Assembly: GCF_015863205.1 (NCBI RefSeq)
Contig: NZ_JACBXQ010000001.1
Coordinates: forward strand, 248,001-312,000
Direction of reading: 5' to 3'
Source of the DNA: Facklamia lactis
GTDB taxonomy: Bacteria; Bacillota; Bacilli; Lactobacillales; Aerococcaceae
DNA length: 64,000 bases
Shown: piece by piece, positions 45,502 to 53,885 of the stretch
Layout of the letters: every line of letters begins with the position of its first letter
Position numbering within the stretch: the first letter of the stretch is position 1
Program-made: the position numbers and the translations under genes
Notes under the pieces: generated by a model
Database searches by the model: none
Seen by the model: only the letters and a program-made list of their open reading frames with translations
What the model was told of the DNA's origin: nothing

Positions 45502-46101
45502 CTAATCATTTAATAAAGATGAAGTTTCTTTACGTGATAAAAATCGTGTTCTTTTCGGAATAAGGAAAGCATGATTCATCCGACCTGCAATGATAAGCAA
45601 GACGGCGCAGAGCGCACTGGTAGTTATCCATGACAACCAAAAATTCAATTCATTTACTGGAAGCTCACTCTTATTTCCAAGAGCCAATGGAATAGCAAGG
45701 TATCTTAAAAGATAAAACGATAGACTCGTCATTAAACTGGCTGTGACAATATTTAGATAGGTGGAGGAATAACGATGATTGTTTAGAGTCTTTTGGGTAT
45801 ATTTAGCAAATAGTCCTGCAAGGCCCACAGATAAATGAGGTATGATTGATAATAAGACCACGTCCCACCAATCACGTATCCCATAATCGAAGACCCCTAT
45901 TATAATACCCGCTAAGGCTCCGGCAAGCACACCAGAGGCCCATCCGTATCTTAAAGCAAACCATACTAAGGCTACCAGCCCAATATGTGGGATGATACCG
46001 CCCATCGAATTGATCGCGTAATTCGTCAGCAAATGTCCTCCAAAGCATAATATCAACGCCAAAGCCAAGTCCAACATTAAGCGCCATAAACGTTTATTCA
46101 T
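45502..46101 (-). CDS. ThiT-like membrane protein (ECF transporter S-component-like)
   Basis: A 199-residue integral membrane protein with about six helices. The segment VWFALRYGWASGVLAGALAG, the loop with IRDWWDVVLLSIIPHLSVGL and SFYLLRYLAIPLA align by eye with the thiamine S-component ThiT/YuaJ. Residues I expect for thiamine binding after RYxxH and in the last helix do not appear, so the ligand may differ. No TPP riboswitch is visible. It is 9 bp after the RNase J gene and shares its transcript. It would need the shared EcfAAT module, which is not in this window. Confidence 0.5.
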   Translation of the reverse strand: MNKRLWRLMLDLALALILCFGGHLLTNYAINSMGGIIPHIGLVALVWFALRYGWASGVLAGALAGIIIGVFDYGIRDWWDVVLLSIIPHLSVGLAGLFAKYTQKTLNNHRYSSTYLNIVTASLMTSLSFYLLRYLAIPLALGNKSELPVNELNFWLSWITTSALCAVLLIIAGRMNHAFLIPKRTRFLSRKETSSLLND

Positions 46102-46110
46102 ATTTCACCT

Positions 46111-47793
46111 CTAGTCTTTCTTCGCCTGATAGTTCGAAGCCTCCATGATGATCGGTAAAACAACAGGCCGTCTTTTGGTTTCCTTAAATAGGAACTTGCC
46201 AATTTTCTCTCTTAAATCGCCTTTTAATTCACCCCAGTCAAAATCATCCGAAGCAAGATGCTCATCTAAAACATCCAAGGTTATATCAGAACAAGCTTCA
46301 ATAAGATCCGTGGAAGTTTTCATAAATACAAATCCTCTTGAAGTAATCTGTGGTCCTACCAAAATCTTCTTCAATCTTCTAGAGATGGTTGCCACTACAA
46401 CAAAAATTCCATCTTCACTTAAGACTCTCCGATCACGAAGCACCACATTTCCAATATCTCCTACACCAATTCCATCTACTAACACATCACCAGCATCTAC
46501 TTGACCGCTCAGTGCCATTTTTCCATTTTTATACTCTAATACATCCCCTAAGGACAGAATAACAACCTGGTCTGGCTTCATTCCAACTTGAGTAGCAAGA
46601 TCAGCATGAGCCTTTAGCATGCGGTACTCTCCGTTAATAGGAATCAGATATTGCGGTTTGATAAAGTTTAACATTAACTTCAAATCATTAGGCGTGGCAT
46701 GACCAGAAGTTTTATGGTGATCTGTCACACTTAAGACACTTGCCCCAGCTTTATAAATCATATCTTTAGTCCTTGCCACACTCGTCTCCATTGAGACAGA
46801 AGGTGTCGTGGCAATATAAACCGTATCATGTTCCTTAATTCGAACAGAGGGATGGTTTCCTTGAGCCATAGCTTGAATGGTTTTAATAGGTTCTCCAACA
46901 TCTCCTGTCGCCAGAATAACGACTTGGTTATCTTTAAAACTGTCCACTTTTTTGAAAGAACCAATTACATCACGACTTGGAATATTTATTTTATCTAATT
47001 GAATCGCGACATCCACAATCTCATATAACTCATCACTCGGAATAAAAATCGTTCGCTTAGATTGATAAGCAGCTTCTAGCACCTGCTGAATACGAGCTAT
47101 ATTTGATCCTATAGTACCAACGATTACACGACCCTTAGCATTTCGAAAAACTTCAGTAATTTCTTCAGAAATCATTAGATCACTCACATTTTCAACTGGA
47201 GACTCTGCTGCAGCAGAATCACTTAGTAGAGCAATCACATTTCCTTCCCCAATGTCCGTTAAACGACCAAAATCTGTTTGGTAAAATTTAGAAGCGCTTG
47301 GATCGAAACGGAAATCGCCCGTATAAACAATTGAGCCCTCTGAAGTTTCCAGAACGATCCCTACTGAATCAGGAATGGTATGAGTTGTTCTAAAGAAAGA
47401 AACAGTAACCTCATCAAACTCAATCTCAGTTTCAGAGTCAATTTCAAAGAAATTTTCAATTCGATCTTCTAGTCCTTGTTTTCTGGCTGAGATACTGGCC
47501 AACTCAATCGTTAAATGCGTTCCAAAGACGGGAGCATTAATTTTATTCAATAAATAAGGCAAGGCCCCCACCGCATCTGCATGTCCATGGGAAAGAAAAA
47601 TTCCTACTACTCTGTCCGCATTTTCTTCTAAGTATGTAAAATCAGGAATCACCATATCAATTCCTAATAAATCATCCTCAGGAAATAATAAGCCACAATC
47701 CAAGACAAAGATGGCTTGATTGATCTCCACAATGTACATATTTTTTCCTTCTTCGCGAACGCCGCCAAGTGGAATAATGTTAATATTACTCAT
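46111..47793 (-). CDS. rnjB: Ribonuclease J2 (metallo-beta-lactamase/beta-CASP family)
   Basis: RNase J proteins combine endo- and 5'-3' exoribonuclease activity in Firmicutes. Family blocks include IIPLGGVREEGKNMYIV, LDCGLLFPED, YTGDFRFDPSA, GTIGSNIARIQQ and SGHATPNDLKLML. The zinc motif reads HGHADAVG, not the HxHxDH of J1, and the late block is PINGEYRM instead of PVHGEYRM. These losses point to the weakly active J2 paralogue that works in complex with J1. The start at 47793 (MSNINIIPLGG, 560 aa) follows GAGGTGTTAC; 23 upstream codons in frame have no site. Confidence 0.88.
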   Translation of the reverse strand: MSNINIIPLGGVREEGKNMYIVEINQAIFVLDCGLLFPEDDLLGIDMVIPDFTYLEENADRVVGIFLSHGHADAVGALPYLLNKINAPVFGTHLTIELASISARKQGLEDRIENFFEIDSETEIEFDEVTVSFFRTTHTIPDSVGIVLETSEGSIVYTGDFRFDPSASKFYQTDFGRLTDIGEGNVIALLSDSAAAESPVENVSDLMISEEITEVFRNAKGRVIVGTIGSNIARIQQVLEAAYQSKRTIFIPSDELYEIVDVAIQLDKINIPSRDVIGSFKKVDSFKDNQVVILATGDVGEPIKTIQAMAQGNHPSVRIKEHDTVYIATTPSVSMETSVARTKDMIYKAGASVLSVTDHHKTSGHATPNDLKLMLNFIKPQYLIPINGEYRMLKAHADLATQVGMKPDQVVILSLGDVLEYKNGKMALSGQVDAGDVLVDGIGVGDIGNVVLRDRRVLSEDGIFVVVATISRRLKKILVGPQITSRGFVFMKTSTDLIEACSDITLDVLDEHLASDDFDWGELKGDLREKIGKFLFKETKRRPVVLPIIMEASNYQAKKD

Positions 47794-47872
47794 GTAACAC
47801 CTCTTCAATATATTTATAACTGAATCTGCTAAGCAGACTTGTTTGCCACCATTAGACGGCACACCTTTTTAA

Positions 47873-47901
47873 ATTATAACACACTCTTACCCGAATGAAA
47901 A
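47873..47901 (-). promoter_or_regulatory. Promoter of rnjB
   Basis: TTTTCA (47896-47901), 17-bp spacer and an extended -10 TGTTATAAT (-10 at 47873-47878). The roughly 75-nt leader contains two small hairpins, including TCTGCTTAGCAGA. Confidence 0.7.
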
Positions 47902-47922
47902 TTTGTAACTTTATAGAAAAAA

Positions 47923-47951
47923 GCCTATCACAGACTGAATCTGCAATAGGC
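47923..47951 (-). terminator. Terminator after pnp
   Basis: Stem GCCTATTGCAGA / TCTGTGATAGGC (two G-U pairs) with a 5-nt loop and TTTTTT on the minus strand. Confidence 0.88.
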
Positions 47952-47958
47952 TTTTGAA

Positions 47959-50064
47959 TTATTCTGGTTTTTGCATCAAGACTTTGCGTGATAAGTCAAT
48001 TCGTCCTCGCTCATCAATTCCTGTTACTTTAACGGTTACCTTATCCCCTAGATCAAAGACATCATCCACTTTTTCAATGCGACGATGATCAATTTGAGAA
48101 ATATGTAATAAACCACTCTTGCCTGGTAACACTTCCACAAAAGCCCCATAGCTTTCAATTCGAATAATTGTTCCTTCATATGTTTGGCCAGATTCTACTT
48201 CAGCCACTAGGGATTCTACAATTGCTTTTGCTCGATCAATCATTGCTTGATCAGCAGATGCAATACTTACATTTCCATCTTGCGTAATGTCAATTTTAAC
48301 CCCTGTTTCCTCAATAATTGAGTTAATCGTTTCGCCGCCTTTACCAATCACCACTTTAATTTTCTCTGGATCAATTTGAATCATATCAATCTTAGGTGCA
48401 AATGGACTTAGCTCTTTTCGTGGTTCAGGTAATTCTGAAGTGATATTATTCAGAATTTCTAAACGAGCTTTTTGAGCTTGTTCTAAGGCCTCTTGAAGAA
48501 TCGCTTCAGTGATTCCTTGAATTTTGATATCCATTTGTAGAGCGGTTATTCCTTTTTCAGTTCCTGCTACTTTAAAGTCCATATCTCCAAGATGGTCTTC
48601 CAAACCTTGAATATCCGTTAGAACGGTGTAATTTTCTCCATCCATCACTAAGCCCATCGCAATACCTGCAACGGGAGCCTTAATAGGGACACCTGCATCC
48701 ATTAAAGCTAAGGTTCCAGCACAAATAGAAGCTTGTGAGGATGAACCATTCGATTCTAACACTTCAGCAACCAATCGAATCATATATGGGAATTCTTCTT
48801 CAGACGGAATCACTTGAGCTAGCGCTCGTTCACCTAATGCTCCGTGCCCAATTTCTCGGCGTCCAGGACTTCCAACTCTTCCTGTTTCTCCAACTGAAAA
48901 ATTAGGAAAATTATAGTGATGAATAAAACGCTTATCTTCTTCAGTCCCAAGTCCATCAATAATTTGATGTTCGCTCAAAGGAGCTAATGTCGCAATTGAT
49001 AGCGCTTGTGTCTGCCCCCGTGTAAAGAGACCAGAACCATGTGTTCGAGGGAGTAGTCCGGCAACTGATTCTAATGAGCGAATCTCATCAATTTGACGAC
49101 CATCTGGTCGAATACGTTCATGTGTAATGAGACGTCGCACTTCATCCTTTTCTAATTCATGAAGAGCTTTATGAACATCTTTTACTTTATCCTCGTGATC
49201 CGGATCATCCAACATTTTCTCAGTAAAGAAGACAACTGCCTCTTCCATCAAAGCATTTACCGCTTCTTCACGAGCTTTCTTTTCTGGCGTTTGAATCGCT
49301 TGTACCATACGTTCTTTATATAAAGCTTGAACTTGCTGCTGGATATTTTCATCAATAGAGACTAATTCAAATTCAAATTTATCTTTACCAACTGCAGCCA
49401 CAATTTCATTCTGAAAAGCCACTAATTCTTTAATCGCTTGGTGACCAAATAGTAAGGCTTCTAACATTGCTGCTTCATCAACTTCTTTTGCTGATGACTC
49501 CACCATATTGATCGCATGAGCAGTCCCGGCAACGGTTAAATCAATGTCAGACTCTTCTTTTTGAGAAGGAGTAGGATTAATCAATAATTCGCCGTTAATT
49601 CGTCCCACATCTACCCCAGCAATCGGTCCATCAAAAGGAATGTCGGAGATAGCAATTGCTAATGAAGAGCCAAACATCGCAGCCATTTCGGGGGAACAAT
49701 CTTGCTCAACCGATAACACAGTATTAGTTATTTGAATTTCATTTCGAACGCCATCAGGGAACATTGGTCGAATCGGACGGTCAATTAAACGTGCAGTAAG
49801 CGTTGCGTTTTCAGATGGACGACCTTCTCTTTTAATAAATCCACCTGGTACTTTTCCAACGGCATACATTTTCTCAATATAGTGAACCGTCAAAGGGAAA
49901 AAATCCATCCCAGATGCATTTTTTGATGCAACAGCTGCTGTCAAGACGACTGTATCTCCATACCGAACAAGAACTGAACCATTAGCCTGTTTAGCTAATT
50001 GCCCAATCTCAACGATCAAGGGACGTCCTCCCCAACTTGTTTCAAAGACTTGTTTATTTGTCAT
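47959..50064 (-). CDS. pnp: Polynucleotide phosphorylase
   Basis: PNPase degrades RNA 3'-5' phosphorolytically. The 701-residue protein has two RNase PH domains ([66 protein letters not shown]), a KH domain ([17 protein letters not shown]) and an S1 domain ([20 protein letters not shown]). AAGGAGTCTACAGA precedes the ATG. It follows rpsO, as in most bacteria. A long leader hairpin lies between the two genes. Confidence 0.97.
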   Translation of the reverse strand: MTNKQVFETSWGGRPLIVEIGQLAKQANGSVLVRYGDTVVLTAAVASKNASGMDFFPLTVHYIEKMYAVGKVPGGFIKREGRPSENATLTARLIDRPIRPMFPDGVRNEIQITNTVLSVEQDCSPEMAAMFGSSLAIAISDIPFDGPIAGVDVGRINGELLINPTPSQKEESDIDLTVAGTAHAINMVESSAKEVDEAAMLEALLFGHQAIKELVAFQNEIVAAVGKDKFEFELVSIDENIQQQVQALYKERMVQAIQTPEKKAREEAVNALMEEAVVFFTEKMLDDPDHEDKVKDVHKALHELEKDEVRRLITHERIRPDGRQIDEIRSLESVAGLLPRTHGSGLFTRGQTQALSIATLAPLSEHQIIDGLGTEEDKRFIHHYNFPNFSVGETGRVGSPGRREIGHGALGERALAQVIPSEEEFPYMIRLVAEVLESNGSSSQASICAGTLALMDAGVPIKAPVAGIAMGLVMDGENYTVLTDIQGLEDHLGDMDFKVAGTEKGITALQMDIKIQGITEAILQEALEQAQKARLEILNNITSELPEPRKELSPFAPKIDMIQIDPEKIKVVIGKGGETINSIIEETGVKIDITQDGNVSIASADQAMIDRAKAIVESLVAEVESGQTYEGTIIRIESYGAFVEVLPGKSGLLHISQIDHRRIEKVDDVFDLGDKVTVKVTGIDERGRIDLSRKVLMQKPE

Positions 50065-50093
50065 TCTGTAGACTCCTTTATTTAATTTCCGTC

Positions 50094-50166
50094 TGGAGTA
50101 CCACTAAACAAAAATCAATTGCTCACAAGCGCGAGCAACTCATGTTTGTATAGTAGTACGACTCCA
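50094..50166 (-). promoter_or_regulatory. Long stem-loop in the pnp leader (candidate RNase III/PNPase control site)
   Basis: On the minus strand TGGAGT pairs with ACTCCA. Above this, a short bulge and ACTACTA pair with TAGTGGT, and an inner hairpin TTGCTC / GAGCAA caps the structure. It ends about 30 nt before the pnp start. In E. coli a similar pnp leader duplex is cut by RNase III and destroyed by PNPase; whether this one acts that way is inference. Confidence 0.55.
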
Positions 50167-50191
50167 AACAAGGCTATTAGTAATATAACAA

Positions 50192-50216
50192 AAAGGATAG
50201 CTAAAAGCTATCCTTT
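50192..50216 (-). terminator. Terminator between rpsO and pnp
   Basis: Eleven-base stem AAAGGATAGCT / AGCTATCCTTT with a 3-nt loop and TTTTTG on the minus strand. pnp expression must pass it or use another promoter. Confidence 0.85.
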
Positions 50217-50228
50217 CCTCAATGATTA

Positions 50229-50498
50229 TTAACGACGTAATCCCAAACGTTGGATCAAGTTACGATAACGCGTCACGTCTTTATTACGCAAATACGCTAA
50301 CAAATTACGACGGTGACCAATCTTTTTCATCAATCCACGGTATGAATGAAAGTCTTTTTTATGCGTTTTAATATGCTCATTTAAAGAGTTAATATCTTCA
50401 GTTAAAACTGCTACCTGTACTTCAACAGAACCTGTATCGCCTTCGTGTTGAGCAAACTCTTTAATGATTTCATTTTTACGTTCTTGTGAAATTGCCAT
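50229..50498 (-). CDS. rpsO: 30S ribosomal protein S15
   Basis: The 89-residue S15 begins [20 protein letters not shown] and has [29 protein letters not shown] and [12 protein letters not shown], the 16S rRNA-contact helices. I chose the ATG at 50498 with GAGGTGGAAAAC upstream; an earlier in-frame ATG has none. A 118-nt leader runs from the promoter, long enough for S15 autoregulation; TTGGT and ACCAA in it can pair across most of its length. Confidence 0.97.
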   Translation of the reverse strand: MAISQERKNEIIKEFAQHEGDTGSVEVQVAVLTEDINSLNEHIKTHKKDFHSYRGLMKKIGHRRNLLAYLRNKDVTRYRNLIQRLGLRR

Positions 50499-50622
50499 GT
50501 TTTCCACCTCTTTCATTTTTAATTCGGCCACTGGCTAAGAATAACGTTGGTGATTCGTCAATCTGAGCAAGGGTCATATAATCCCAATCAGTCAAAGACG
50601 TCAACTGAAAGATTACCAAATT

Positions 50623-50651
50623 ATTATACTGCAATCGTTCTTCTAAAGCAA
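50623..50651 (-). promoter_or_regulatory. Promoter of rpsO
   Basis: TTGCTT (50646-50651), 17-bp spacer, consensus TATAAT (50623-50628), overlapping the space just past the Nudix gene stop. Confidence 0.85.
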
Positions 50652-50658
50652 GATTAAA

Positions 50659-51186
50659 TTATTCATTATTTAAAGCGTAATAAACCTGAAATTCTTCTGG
50701 CGCTTGTTCTTTCTCCAATAAGTACCACTTGAGTTCCGCTGGCGATTGCTTCTTTTCTAGACAACTAAAGTAATAGCGCAAGTCAAGATGAAGATGACTG
50801 CCTTCCCCCTTGATAGGATTCGCAGGAATGTCAAAAAGACGAAGGTCAATGAGTCTTTCTTGGGTTCCAGACGCAATAGAGAAGCCTGTCTCTTCATAGA
50901 ATTCTCGCTTGGCCGTTTCAACAGGAAACTCCCCTGCTTCAACATGACCAGCAGGTAATAACAATCTGTTTAAATAGGGATGCTGGATAAAAAAAGCACG
51001 ATCCCCTTTCAAGACAAAAGCAGAAGCAGACAGGTGAAAAGGACTGGTCCGATCTGTAAGTTCACTCTCTGATAGCTTCTCCACTTTACTTAAACTTGTC
51101 TCTAAAATTTTGTGATCCATCCATGGATAGTTTTGCCTCTGTATCTGATCAATTGATTCTAACAAAAGCTCCTTAAGCTTTACCAA
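50659..51186 (-). CDS. Nudix hydrolase in the folate operon (candidate dihydroneopterin triphosphate pyrophosphatase)
   Basis: The 175-residue protein contains a complete Nudix box, GHVEAGEFPVETAKREFYEE followed by TGF (G-x5-E-x7-R-E-x2-E-E-x-G). Downstream is GEGSHLHLDLRYYF. In Lactococcus a Nudix enzyme (FolQ/YlgG) encoded with folate genes removes pyrophosphate from dihydroneopterin triphosphate, a step otherwise missing in this operon, so that role is plausible from context. The start is probably TTG at 51186, 8 nt after AAGGAG, overlapping folC by 14 bp. A GTG at 51195 abuts the ribosome site. Substrate is unproved. Confidence 0.8.
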   Translation of the reverse strand: MVKLKELLLESIDQIQRQNYPWMDHKILETSLSKVEKLSESELTDRTSPFHLSASAFVLKGDRAFFIQHPYLNRLLLPAGHVEAGEFPVETAKREFYEETGFSIASGTQERLIDLRLFDIPANPIKGEGSHLHLDLRYYFSCLEKKQSPAELKWYLLEKEQAPEEFQVYYALNNE

Positions 51187-52453
51187 GCAAGTCACTCCTT
51201 ACAACTTTAATTAAATAGAAAGAACCGACAATAAGCAATGGGGTCTGCTGGTCTTTAAGACTTTGTTCTAAAGCCTCACGAGGTTCAACATGAGTTTGAA
51301 ATGGAACAGCATAAGCTTCAAATAAAGCTTGAAGTTGCTCAATCGGCATATAACGATCGGGATGATCTACTTGCGTTAATATAAAATCGGCATTGAGAGT
51401 CACAAGTCTTTCTACAATTCTCGGAACATCTTTATCTTTTAAGAAGCCACAGATAAGGGTCACTTTTTGCTGGCCAAACTCCTCTTTTAAACTTGTAATA
51501 AATTCTTCGATCGCATCCACATTGTGGGCTGCATCAAGAATAATAGCAGGATCATTTTGAATCCACTCAAATCGGCCTGGTAAACTAAGGTTTTCCAAAG
51601 CTTTATTGATATTTGTTATCTGAAAAGTCCTATTATTTTGTTTTAACCAAGTAAGGTACCATGCCATTACAGTTGCTAAATTTTCTTGTTGGTACGTTCC
51701 CTTTAAGCCGAGTTGAATCGAAAAATCTTTATAAGCTGGATCATTAATATAATAAGTTCCGGACTCATCTTTCATGATAAAATCTTCTTCAACTCGAATA
51801 AAGGTGCTTGCTTGTGATTCTGTTTTGTTCCTAATAATGGTTTCGACTCCCTCTCTTTGAAAAGGAGCTAATACAACCGTTCGCTGGGGACGAATAATTC
51901 CTGCTTTTGTATGAGCGATTGCTTCTAAATTATCTCCCAACAGATTGAGGTGATCTAACCCTATCTTGGTCACAATGGCATATTCCGAATCACCAATCGC
52001 ATTCGTAGCATCTAATGCTCCCCCTAGACCGCATTCTATCACAACATAATCACAGACACGATTAGCAAAGTAGACCATGGCCACTAGAAATGTTGTTTCA
52101 AATTGTGACAAATCTTCTTCAGGTTGAAGGCCCATCGTTAAGGCTGCCTGATAAACTTGTTCCAGACAGCTATAGAAAGTTGTGCTTGCTATCATTTCAT
52201 GATTTACCACAATCGATTCTCTTTCAGTATATAAATGCGGGCTAGTGAAGAGACCAATTCTATCATAATGTAATTTTAACAAGGCCGAGATCATGGTTGA
52301 AGTAGAGCCTTTACCATTTGTACCTGCAATGTGAATAATTTTAAAAGCTTGATCAGGTTGACCCAATTCTTTTAAAAGACGCTTCAGTAAGGTGATTCGG
52401 TCTCCCTCACCATATAAAATATTCGGAACGTTTGCCGATAAATCAGATGCCAT
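51173..52453 (-). CDS. folC: Folylpolyglutamate synthase/dihydrofolate synthase
   Basis: FolC adds glutamate to dihydropteroate and then to folates. The 426-residue Mur-ligase-like protein has GTNGKGSTSTM (P-loop), FTSPHLYTERE, ECGLGGALDATN, TKIGLDHLNLLGD and DAAHNVDAI. Its ATG shares a base with the folE stop (TAATG), indicating coupling. Confidence 0.95.
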   Translation of the reverse strand: MASDLSANVPNILYGEGDRITLLKRLLKELGQPDQAFKIIHIAGTNGKGSTSTMISALLKLHYDRIGLFTSPHLYTERESIVVNHEMIASTTFYSCLEQVYQAALTMGLQPEEDLSQFETTFLVAMVYFANRVCDYVVIECGLGGALDATNAIGDSEYAIVTKIGLDHLNLLGDNLEAIAHTKAGIIRPQRTVVLAPFQREGVETIIRNKTESQASTFIRVEEDFIMKDESGTYYINDPAYKDFSIQLGLKGTYQQENLATVMAWYLTWLKQNNRTFQITNINKALENLSLPGRFEWIQNDPAIILDAAHNVDAIEEFITSLKEEFGQQKVTLICGFLKDKDVPRIVERLVTLNADFILTQVDHPDRYMPIEQLQALFEAYAVPFQTHVEPREALEQSLKDQQTPLLIVGSFYLIKVVRSDLLGKA

Positions 52454-53034
52454 TAATGAATCACCTTCGGTAAAGATTGTAAGAATTCATTTCTCAATTG
52501 GACATCATCGTTAAAAGCACCTAAAAAATAAGTTGTTCTTGTGACAGAATTAGTTTTCGCGACACCACGCATTTCAACACACATATGACGGGCATCCACC
52601 ACAACCGCTACCCCTCTTGCGTTCGTAATCTCCATCAAGATATCTGCGACATTGCGTGTAATATTTTCCTGCACATTTAATTTTTTAGAAACATAGTCCA
52701 CTAAACGTGGGATTTTTGATAGACCAATGATTTTTCCTTCTTGAGGCAGGTAACCAACATTGACCGTTCCAAAGAAAGGTAACATATGGTGCTCACACAT
52801 TGAATAAAATGGGATATTATTTACAGAGACCATTTGACTAGCTTGGCTGGTTTCTGTGGGAAACATTTTTCCTTCTGTAAATTCAGTCTTACAGGTCGAA
52901 GCGGTCATTTCTTTTAAAGCTTTCGCGACACGTTTCGGTGTTTCAACTAGGCCTTCACGGTCAGGATCTTCTCCTATTTCAATTAAAATTTCACGGACTA
53001 ATTCTTCAATTCGATTAAGGTTTAATTCTGTCAT
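52453..53034 (-). CDS. folE: GTP cyclohydrolase I
   Basis: FolE converts GTP to dihydroneopterin triphosphate, the first committed step of folate synthesis. The 193-residue protein shows EDPDREGLVETPKRVAKAL, the zinc site MCEHHMLPFFG with RHMCVEMRG, and GLSKIPRLVDY. It overlaps the 3' end of folK by 20 bp. Zinc ligands are intact. Confidence 0.97.
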   Translation of the reverse strand: MTELNLNRIEELVREILIEIGEDPDREGLVETPKRVAKALKEMTASTCKTEFTEGKMFPTETSQASQMVSVNNIPFYSMCEHHMLPFFGTVNVGYLPQEGKIIGLSKIPRLVDYVSKKLNVQENITRNVADILMEITNARGVAVVVDARHMCVEMRGVAKTNSVTRTTYFLGAFNDDVQLRNEFLQSLPKVIH

Positions 53035-53524
53035 TCTTATCTACTCTTTCTATTCTTTGATCAGTTGTTGCTTCTAACTTTGCAATGGCTTCTGTAATAG
53101 CTTCAGTATGGATAAAATCTTTTTCCATTATTTCTTGTAAAGGGATTAAAACAAATAAGCGATTAAAAACTTCTGGATGTGGTAAGGTAAGATCGGGATG
53201 ATCGCTCTCCAGTTCATCGTAAAATAAAATATCGATATCTAAGGTGCGTGGCCCCCAAATAATCACGCGTTTTCTCAAAAGTTCCGCTTCAATTTCATGA
53301 ATATAATCCAAAAGTTCCTCACCTGAAAGTGACGTCTGAATTAGCATAGCTTGATTAATAAAATCATCTTGAACGACTCCACCCACTGGTGAGGTTTGAT
53401 AATACGCCGAAACTTTTTGTACTACAATTTGAGGATGAGCTGCTAGGCGTTGCTGTCCCTGACTTAGGTTCTCAAAGCGATCCCCTAGATTGGAACCAAG
53501 ACTCAAATAGACCGAATGTTCCAC
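53015..53524 (-). CDS. folK: 2-amino-4-hydroxy-6-hydroxymethyldihydropteridine pyrophosphokinase
   Basis: HPPK activates hydroxymethyl-dihydropterin for condensation with p-aminobenzoate. The 169-residue protein has SLGSNLGDRFENL, VSAYYQTSPVGGV, DDFINQAM, RKRVIIWGPRTLDIDILFYD and LPHPEVFNRLFVLIP. The ATG is 2 bp past folB, with GGAGGTGGA-type purines upstream. Confidence 0.95.
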   Translation of the reverse strand: MEHSVYLSLGSNLGDRFENLSQGQQRLAAHPQIVVQKVSAYYQTSPVGGVVQDDFINQAMLIQTSLSGEELLDYIHEIEAELLRKRVIIWGPRTLDIDILFYDELESDHPDLTLPHPEVFNRLFVLIPLQEIMEKDFIHTEAITEAIAKLEATTDQRIERVDKNDRIKP

Positions 53525-53526
53525 CT

Positions 53527-53877
53527 TTATGCCTCCATCTCCACTTCTGCTGAATCAAGAATCCCATCAATAGGGACTTGCAATTTACGCAAATTAACTT
53601 TAACACTTTCTATTTTATCAGGACTTGCCTGCTTAATAAGATCGATGATTTCGAAGGCCATTGTTTCAATTAAATCAGCCCGACTTTCTTTAATATACTC
53701 AGCGATCTTATCATAGAAAACAGCATAAGAAACCGTTTCATCGATGTCATCTCTCGTCACAGACGATTTAATCTTAACCGTTAAATCAATGGCAATATTT
53801 TGGCCTAATTTTTTTTCTTCTGGAAACACACCGATATAAGAATGAAAGAGCATATTATTTAATTTTATTTTAAACAT
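53527..53877 (-). CDS. folB: Dihydroneopterin aldolase
   Basis: FolB cleaves dihydroneopterin to hydroxymethyl-dihydropterin and glycolaldehyde. The 116-residue protein has SYIGVFPEEKKLGQNIAIDL, ETVSYAVFYDKIAEYI, LIETMAFEIIDLI and the C-terminal VNLRKLQVPI. It lies 8 bp after folP. Confidence 0.94.
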   Translation of the reverse strand: MFKIKLNNMLFHSYIGVFPEEKKLGQNIAIDLTVKIKSSVTRDDIDETVSYAVFYDKIAEYIKESRADLIETMAFEIIDLIKQASPDKIESVKVNLRKLQVPIDGILDSAEVEMEA

Positions 53878-53885
53878 TTTTCCAC

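Noticed and set aside
46102-46110. TPP riboswitch for the ThiT-like gene
   Set aside because: Only 9 bp separate it from the RNase J2 gene and the rnjB leader shows no TPP-aptamer blocks (such as CTGAGA and ACCTGATCTGG).
47794-47862. N-terminal extension of RNase J2 by 23 codons
   Set aside because: The added residues are not RNase J-like, lack a ribosome site and overlap leader hairpins. The start at 47793 has GAGGTG.
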